Part shown: positions 59,597 to 64,000 of the stretch, piece by piece
Layout of the letters: each line of letters opens with the position of its first letter
Position numbering within the stretch: the stretch's first letter is position 1
Assembly: GCA_036250195.1 (NCBI GenBank)
Contig: JAVHZZ010000011.1
Location: 65,038,101 to 65,102,100 of the forward strand
Length of the DNA: 64,000 bases
DNA from: Mixophyes australis
Taxonomy: Eukaryota > Chordata > Amphibia > Anura > Limnodynastidae
Reading direction: 5' to 3'
Made by a program: the position numbers and the translations under genes
Notes under the pieces: generated by a model
What the model was told of the DNA's origin: nothing
Database searches by the model: none
What the model saw: the letters and a program-made list of their open reading frames with translations, nothing else

Positions 59597-59924
59597 GCCC
59601 TAGCCGTTATGAGAAAATATGCTATAAAAATACATTTGGTAATGTTATTTTTGTGTAGTGCACATGAAGCCATGGCTGGATCTGTGGTTCAATAGTTCTA
59701 GGCTATTTACACAGCTTTTGACTGGTGTTTTCCTGAAGATTATTGTATATAATACACATAAGTTGGCATTTTCCATTGATCTTTCTGTAAATAATATCTG
59801 TATAATCTACACGTTTTTTCTTGATTATACGCGTTTCTCACCTCCCCAGCTGCCACTATTACAGTATATCTGTACCCACTCCTAAGACCCCAGCAACAAA
59901 GAGTCCTTTCCGGTCTTATTACCA

Positions 59925-59925
<1 letters not shown>

Positions 59926-59965
<40 letters not shown>

Positions 59966-60266
59966 TACTACTTATTTATATAGTGGCAACCATATTGCAC
60001 AGTGCTGTACAGAGAATATGTAATCATTCACATCAGTTTTTGCCTCATTGGAACTTACAGTCTAAATTTCCCTACAACACACACACACACACACATTTTC
60101 GTCAGAAGCCAATTGACCTACCAGTATATATTTGGACCATGGTTGGAAACTGGAGCACTCAGAGGAAAAACACAGGGAGAACTCCACAATAGATATGACC
60201 GTGGTTTTAAATGAACCCATGAGCCCAGAGGCAGCAATGCTGATCACTGTGCCACAGTGCAGCCCC
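59926..60266 (-). repeat. tRNA-headed SINE copy 4
   Basis: Reverse orientation. A (TTA)n tail, TATTTATATAGTGGCAACCA, TTACAGTCTAAATTTCC, a CA microsatellite (60072-60093), AGCACTCAGAGGAAA and a head with CACTGTGCCACAGTGC are all in the normal order. The body is diverged from copies 2 and 3. Confidence 0.8.
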
Positions 60267-60707
60267 AATTAAATATCTGTGATGTCACACTGTTCAAAAC
60301 TACAGGACATTTATCATACTATATCAGTCATATTAGCAAACCACAATTGGGAGATTAGGACTGTTTTAGATTGGCCACACATTAGATACAATAGGTTAAA
60401 AAATGCATGTATTACGTATCATTGGCTGACTAGGATGTGTGAAGCTTTTTAGGATGTGATCAGACTAATCTGACCAAAATTTGACTGTCCAGAGATTGTG
60501 TCACTAATTTATCGCTATTAATAATATGATGATGAATGGACTTCATTTCTAAAGGTAGAAGTCAATGTCGCTGTTTAAGGTCTAGCCTAATCATGCTAGG
60601 CAAGACCTATTATCACACTACTGTCAATATTAAAACAAAATACCTATTGTATTGCTTTAACATTTTAATTTATAGCCGAAATATTGAGGTTTTTATTCTG
60701 TTTGCAG

Positions 60708-60871
60708 GCAGTTTGTACCAGATAGCTCTCGCTATTATGAGTGTATGTGAAGGAGTATGGGCCATTCCTCTCCTGAGGCCGAAGCCTTCAGACCCTAAAG
60801 CAGAATTTGACAGCATACTACACATGGCTAAACATCTACTAAGTGACACCAAACATCTATACACAAACTTT
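60708..60871 (+). CDS. il11: Interleukin-11, coding exon 2
   Basis: IL-11 is a secreted four-helix cytokine that signals through IL11RA and gp130. This 164-nt exon opens after TTTTTATTCTGTTTGCAG and ends at F before GTAAGTATT. It starts in phase 1 and ends in phase 0. The peptide begins SLYQIALAIMSVCEGVWA, a hydrophobic signal peptide with a likely cut after VWA. It continues IPLLRPKPSDPKAEFDSI and then HMAKHLLSDTKHLYTNF. The SDPKAEFDS...LL.DT..L pattern lines up with the SPDPRAELDS...LLADTRQL segment of human IL-11 (helix A), and the exon ends at the same place. With the proposed 7-nt exon 1 it encodes residues 1-57. Later exons are not seen before the window ends. A second AG four bases on (GCAGGCAG) would shift the frame. 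The assignment is from memory of the family and is strong. Confidence 0.88.
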
Positions 60872-60928
60872 GTAAGTATTGCAATCAATGTACATTCTGA
60901 TATCTGCATAATACATCACTGAGATTAA

Positions 60929-61107
60929 GGGGTATATTTACTAAACTGTGGGTTTGGAAAAAATGGAGATGTTGCCTATAGCATCCAATCAGATTCTAGT
61001 TATCATTTATTTAGTGCATTCTACAAAATGACAGCTAGAATCTGATTGGTTGCTATAGGCAACATCTCCACTTTTTCCTACCCGCAGTTTAGTAAATATT
61101 CCCTTAA
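60929..61107. mobile_element. Palindromic MITE, copy F (in il11 intron 2)
   Basis: Same family as copies A-E. TAA flanks both ends (GATTAA|GGGGTATATT ... ATTCCCT|TAAGTGG). The arms carry ATCCAATCAGATTC and GAATCTGATTGGTT, so the left CCAAT box has one change next to it. It begins about 55 bp after the il11 exon 2 donor. Confidence 0.88.
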
Positions 61108-62056
61108 GTGGTCAAGGAAGGTTGTTAATAAGGGATTTCTTTGGGAAAAGTTCCTGTAAAATGATTTAGAAACCATGAGATTGCTACTCTCTGGTTGTAG
61201 TAAATCATTATACATTATGATAGCATAAATTCTACTTATGTATTGGAGTGTTATAATATTCACTATATTGCTGATATATGATCACTGACATTTCCAATCT
61301 GAATATACAGATTTAAGATTTGTATCTTTTAAATTATATCTTAAAAAAATGCACGGAATGACTAAATGTTACAATGGTTACTGAACAAAAGTAATTTTTC
61401 AAAAAGAAGAACATTACTACACAACTGTTTATTTAGAGTTCTGCATTGATAACTCAGTGGTAAAAAGGAGCCTCTACAGAGTGATGTTTAGGGCAAAGGC
61501 TTTGAAAGAGACATTATATTCATGACTGAAGCAATGAAACAGATGACTATTCCTCGACAACCAGATGTGGGATTCAGTATAAGTCACAGTCTGTGGTGTG
61601 TGCAGTTCACTCTCTCCCCATACAGTGAGGGCTATAATTCCACTAAAGTCCATCATTTACACACACATTTCTTAAAGTGGAACTAAACCCATGAAATTAC
61701 AAAAATATCTTAAAACTCCATGTATGACATCCTAATTCATAGATGTGAAAATGATAACTCGTTAATACTGACTTATAACACTTGACACTGTGAGCTGCAA
61801 CAATGTGAATGCACTATATTGTATAGACCAAGAGCAAAGACAATTGTTAGATGAATCTGTATGGGTTTATCTAAAAATAAAATTAATCTACACTCAACCA
61901 TAAAGGTTTTTTTGTCTACTTATTACATCTATCCATATATTACAGTTTATAAGAACATTGTTTTGCATAATTGTATGCTTATTATTAAACAATAAAACAA
62001 CAGCTGTTTACATCCAGATATTTTAGAAAACAAATAGTGAATTAACCCTTTTCAGC
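61108..62056. other. il11 intron 2, no further exon seen
   Basis: AT-rich. I searched by eye for a stretch resembling the next IL-11 exon (pattern GDHxLDSLPTLAMS) in all + frames and did not find it. Confidence 0.5.
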
Positions 62057-62223
62057 TATTTATAAAGCAGCACTAATTCCACAACACTTTACAGAGAACT
62101 CACTCAGATCAGTCCCTGCCCCCATTGGAGTTTACAGTCTAAATTCCCTAACACACACACACACACACAGACAGAGAGAGAGAGAGACACTCAGGTCAAT
62201 TGATAGCAGCCAATTAACCTACT
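62057..62223 (-). repeat. tRNA-headed SINE copy 5, left part (split by hAT)
   Basis: Reverse orientation. It runs TATTTATAAAGCAGCACTAA, CAGTCCCTGCCCCCATTGGA, TTTACAGTCTAAATTCCC, a CA/GA microsatellite and CAGCCAATTAACCTACT, where it stops at the hAT insertion. It resumes after the element as AACCTACTAGTATGTTTTCA at 63975. Confidence 0.85.
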
Positions 62224-62379
62224 CAGTGTCGGACTGGGGCATGAAGGGCCCACCGGGGAATGTAGTGATAGGGGCCCACTACATTGGGGTGTGGTCAACT
62301 GTAAGAGTGGGTGTGGCCAGTCAAGGGGGTGTGGTCAGCCCATGGAGGGCAACTCACAACGTAAAGAACAAGGACACCT

Positions 62380-62429
<50 letters not shown>

Positions 62430-62971
62430 TTCATAATAAGGTGCCATTTAGATGGGGTCTGCAGTATGTGTATTGATTCCATTCCCCCATTTCCCTCAGG
62501 GCTTCTCTGCTCCTTTCTGGTGAAAAAAAAAATGACAGGCTGGCTGGCTTGGGATGGCACTCACCTACCTGTGTGGAAAGCTCCAGCATCCTGCTCCTCT
62601 GGGCGGCCGTGATACCAGGAAGATGGCACACTCCTCCTCCCCTGCTGAAGTGAAAAACACACTACTGCACAGATGCAGAGAGCTCAGACATGGCTCTCTA
62701 CACCTGCGCGGTAGTGAGTTTGTGACGGAAATGGCCCCGCCGCCCAGAGCTGGATTAAGGCTTTGGGAGGGGGCCCCTGAAAATCTAAAATTAAGAGCGT
62801 CTTCATTGGGTATAAGGCTGTAAACATTGACACATCCTGCATTACGACACCTGTAGCCCGCTAGTACGACATTTACAGCTCTCCCAGAGGGCTCACCTAG
62901 CTTGTCTGCACAAGAAAAGTCATTACTTCCACAAACTAAAATACTTTACATTAAAAAAATCATCAAAACCC

Positions 62972-63095
62972 CACATTAAAATGGGCATTGACACCACACA
63001 TTAAAACCAGCAATGATACCGCACATTAAAAATACAACTGATACCGCACACTAAAACTAACAATGATAATGCACATTAAAACTAACATAAAAAAA
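62972..63095. repeat. Minisatellite with exact 25-bp period inside hAT
   Basis: CACA(T/C)TAAAA begins at 62972, 62997, 63022, 63047 and 63072. The unit is close to CACATTAAAACTAACAATGATACCG with point changes. Confidence 0.88.
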
Positions 63096-63222
63096 TAAAC
63101 ATTGATAACATAACACCAGTTTTGACTATATATGTCTGTATGTTTGTATACTCTTATATAATGCAGCGACTATGTTAGAGGATCCTCTATTTTATTAATC
63201 AATAGTAAAGCAATTGTTGAAG

Positions 63223-63345
63223 CCTGCCACTTATATTAAAGCTTTTAATTAGATTACACACACACTTATATATATATATATATATATATATACATACACA
63301 CACTAAATTCTCATTCAAGCTTTAATATAAGTGGCTGGCTTATGT
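63223..63345. repeat. Inverted repeat around a CA/TA tract
   Basis: AAGCCTGCCACTTATATTAAAGCTTTT on the left is answered by AAGCTTTAATATAAGTGGCTGGCTTA on the right (both quoted here in shortened form as positions 63220-63246 and 63317-63343). An ACACAC(TA)n spacer separates them. It may be a nested MITE. Confidence 0.75.
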
Positions 63346-63439
63346 CATTACTTTACTAATGAAACATTAATATCAATGTTCAGTGTATATTTATTGAGAT
63401 ATAGCTGATAACAAAAATAAACATGTATATACATATTTA

Positions 63440-63606
63440 AGAAGACCCTTCATAGCATGATTATTACTTGACTGCTTGATTAAATATGTCAAATGTAGCC
63501 ACCTATAGCAGCAAGAAAATATATATATATTCTCACTGCTATAGGTAACATATTTAATCAAGCAATAAACAATAAACATGCTATGCTGTGAAGGGCCTTC
63601 TTGATA
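63440..63606. repeat. Long AT-rich inverted repeat (nested MITE-like)
   Basis: Left arm blocks GAAGACCCTTCATAGCATG, GCTTGATTAAATATGT and CACCTATAGCAGC are mirrored in reverse complement as ACATGCTATG...GAAGGGCCTTC, ACATATTTAATCAAGC and GCTATAGGTAAC around a central ATATATATAT. The arms show scattered mismatches and one indel. Confidence 0.8.
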
Positions 63607-63974
63607 TTTATTTATATATGATTGATTTGTTTTTAACTGTATAAATATATGTCCAGTGAAACTGACACTCACCTGCTCACTTGTTGTTGCTTCCTGAATC
63701 TGCTTCTGCTGCACGTGCGCAGAAGCTCCAATTCAGACATTTTTGACAGTAGTACAGCAGCACCGCAGCTGCTGTACTACTGAGGAGATCATCTGATGCG
63801 GACAGCGGGGGGAGCCTCGGAGAGAGGGGGGCCCAAGGCACATGCCCCCTATGCCCCCCACGACGATAGCTGACCTCCGGTAAGCTCCGCCCCAACAGCG
63901 GAGGGGGCGGGGCTTAATCGCGCCCTGGCCTACCGGTGTATAGCCCGGCTGGCCGGCAGGCCAGTCCGAGGCTG

Positions 63975-64000
63975 AACCTACTAGTATGTTTTCAGCGTGT
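63975..64000 (-). repeat. tRNA-headed SINE copy 5, right part
   Basis: It continues the SINE interrupted at 62223. CTACTAGTATGTTTTCAGCG corresponds to the conserved (complement) CCTCCCACACTCCAAAAACA-TACTAGTAGG region. The window edge cuts the remainder. Confidence 0.8.

Larger units (their letters stand above)
42141..60707 (+). other. il11: Putative il11 intron 1, about 18.6 kb
   Basis: It starts GTAAGTAT and ends with a pyrimidine-rich TTTTTATTCTGTTTGCAG. It holds, in order, a TA microsatellite, unique sequence, a GATA array, a GC-richer block with a TGACGTC motif (46.56-46.76 kb), a LINE 3' end (about 49.4-49.85 kb), SINE copies, a GA array, a MITE at 57.04 kb, a tandem SINE and a U6 retropseudogene. 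No further exon is recognised on either strand. The open frame at 48964-49305 (113 codons) and the one at 50835-51239 (134 codons) lack recognisable domains. The intron is far larger than the mammalian one, largely from repeats. Confidence 0.6.
62224..63974. mobile_element. hAT element inserted into a SINE, 1751 bp
   Basis: Starts CAGTGTCGGACTGGGG and ends with the complement of CAGCCTCGGACTGGCC. A perfect 8-bp target duplication AACCTACT lies at 62216-62223 and 63975-63982. The interior holds a TA microsatellite (62384-62426), a GC-rich part, a 25-bp minisatellite (62972-63095) and two AT hairpins (63223-63345 and about 63440-63605). There is no transposase frame. The short open frames (62554-62823 and others) have no hAT motifs. 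Confidence 0.9.

Noticed and set aside
60536..60707. In-frame upstream extension of il11 exon 2
   Set aside because: The open frame continues upstream by chance. A strong acceptor at 60707 and the fit of the signal peptide place the exon start at 60708.
62554..62823. Frame within the 62.2-kb hAT as a candidate IL-11 exon or transposase
   Set aside because: It shows neither the IL-11 exon 3 pattern nor hAT transposase or BED-finger motifs, and it lies wholly inside the transposon.
1..64000. CRISPR arrays, bacterial operons, tRNA or rRNA genes
   Set aside because: None is present. The tandem arrays are satellites without spacers, and the only tRNA-like signals are SINE heads.

Overview
The window looks like a piece of an anuran (frog) nuclear genome. 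It is AT-rich with very long non-coding stretches. It carries CR1/Rex-like and Tx1-like LINE tails, Tc1 transposase fossils, several hAT elements with 8-bp target duplications, tRNA-headed SINE copies, and at least six copies of a palindromic MITE built on TTTGAAAAAGTGGAGATGTTGCC-type arms (quoted approximately), which I associate with frogs. Nothing prokaryotic is present, and most short open frames are chance or satellite translation. All calls were made by eye, without alignment software.

The one real protein-coding gene I can support is interleukin-11 (il11) on the + strand. Exon 2 (60708-60871) encodes a signal peptide followed by an N-terminal helix-A segment that reads like mammalian IL-11 (xPxPSDPKAEFDSxxxxxxxLLxDTxxL). 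It has a good acceptor and a GTAAGT donor. About 18.6 kb upstream, at 41704-42146, is a compact promoter plus first exon: a tandem AP-1-like pair (TGAGTCA, 3 bp, TGTGTCA), a TATATAAA box, about 325 nt of 5' UTR, and an ATG whose coding part is only 7 nt before GTAAGT. A 7-nt first coding exon (phase 1) is what I remember of mammalian IL11, and it joins in frame to exon 2. Exons 3-5 are not visible and should lie past the right edge.

Layout. 1-3.3 kb: decayed protein-like frames on the minus strand and a pair of diverged direct repeats. 5.6-8.6 kb: two MITE copies, two different Tc1 fossils and a SINE. 10.0-14.5 kb: LINE tail, three tandem-repeat fields, and a 1.4-kb non-autonomous hAT carrying its own minisatellite. 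14.5-32 kb: mostly featureless, with a small hAT, a Tx1-like LINE ORF2 remnant, a 26-bp minisatellite and another small hAT. 32.4-35.3 kb: a near-perfect palindromic MITE, a LINE C-terminal remnant and two more MITEs. 35.3-40.2 kb: nothing recognisable apart from a SINE scrap and an AT microsatellite. 40.3-42.1 kb: hAT, SINE scrap, MITE, then the il11 promoter and exon 1. 42.1-60.7 kb: il11 intron 1, with a 300-bp GATA array, a GA array, a LINE tail, SINEs, an unusual four-unit tandem SINE head and a U6 snRNA retropseudogene. 60.7-64 kb: il11 exon 2, a MITE only 55 bp after its donor, and a 1.75-kb hAT that has split a SINE in two.
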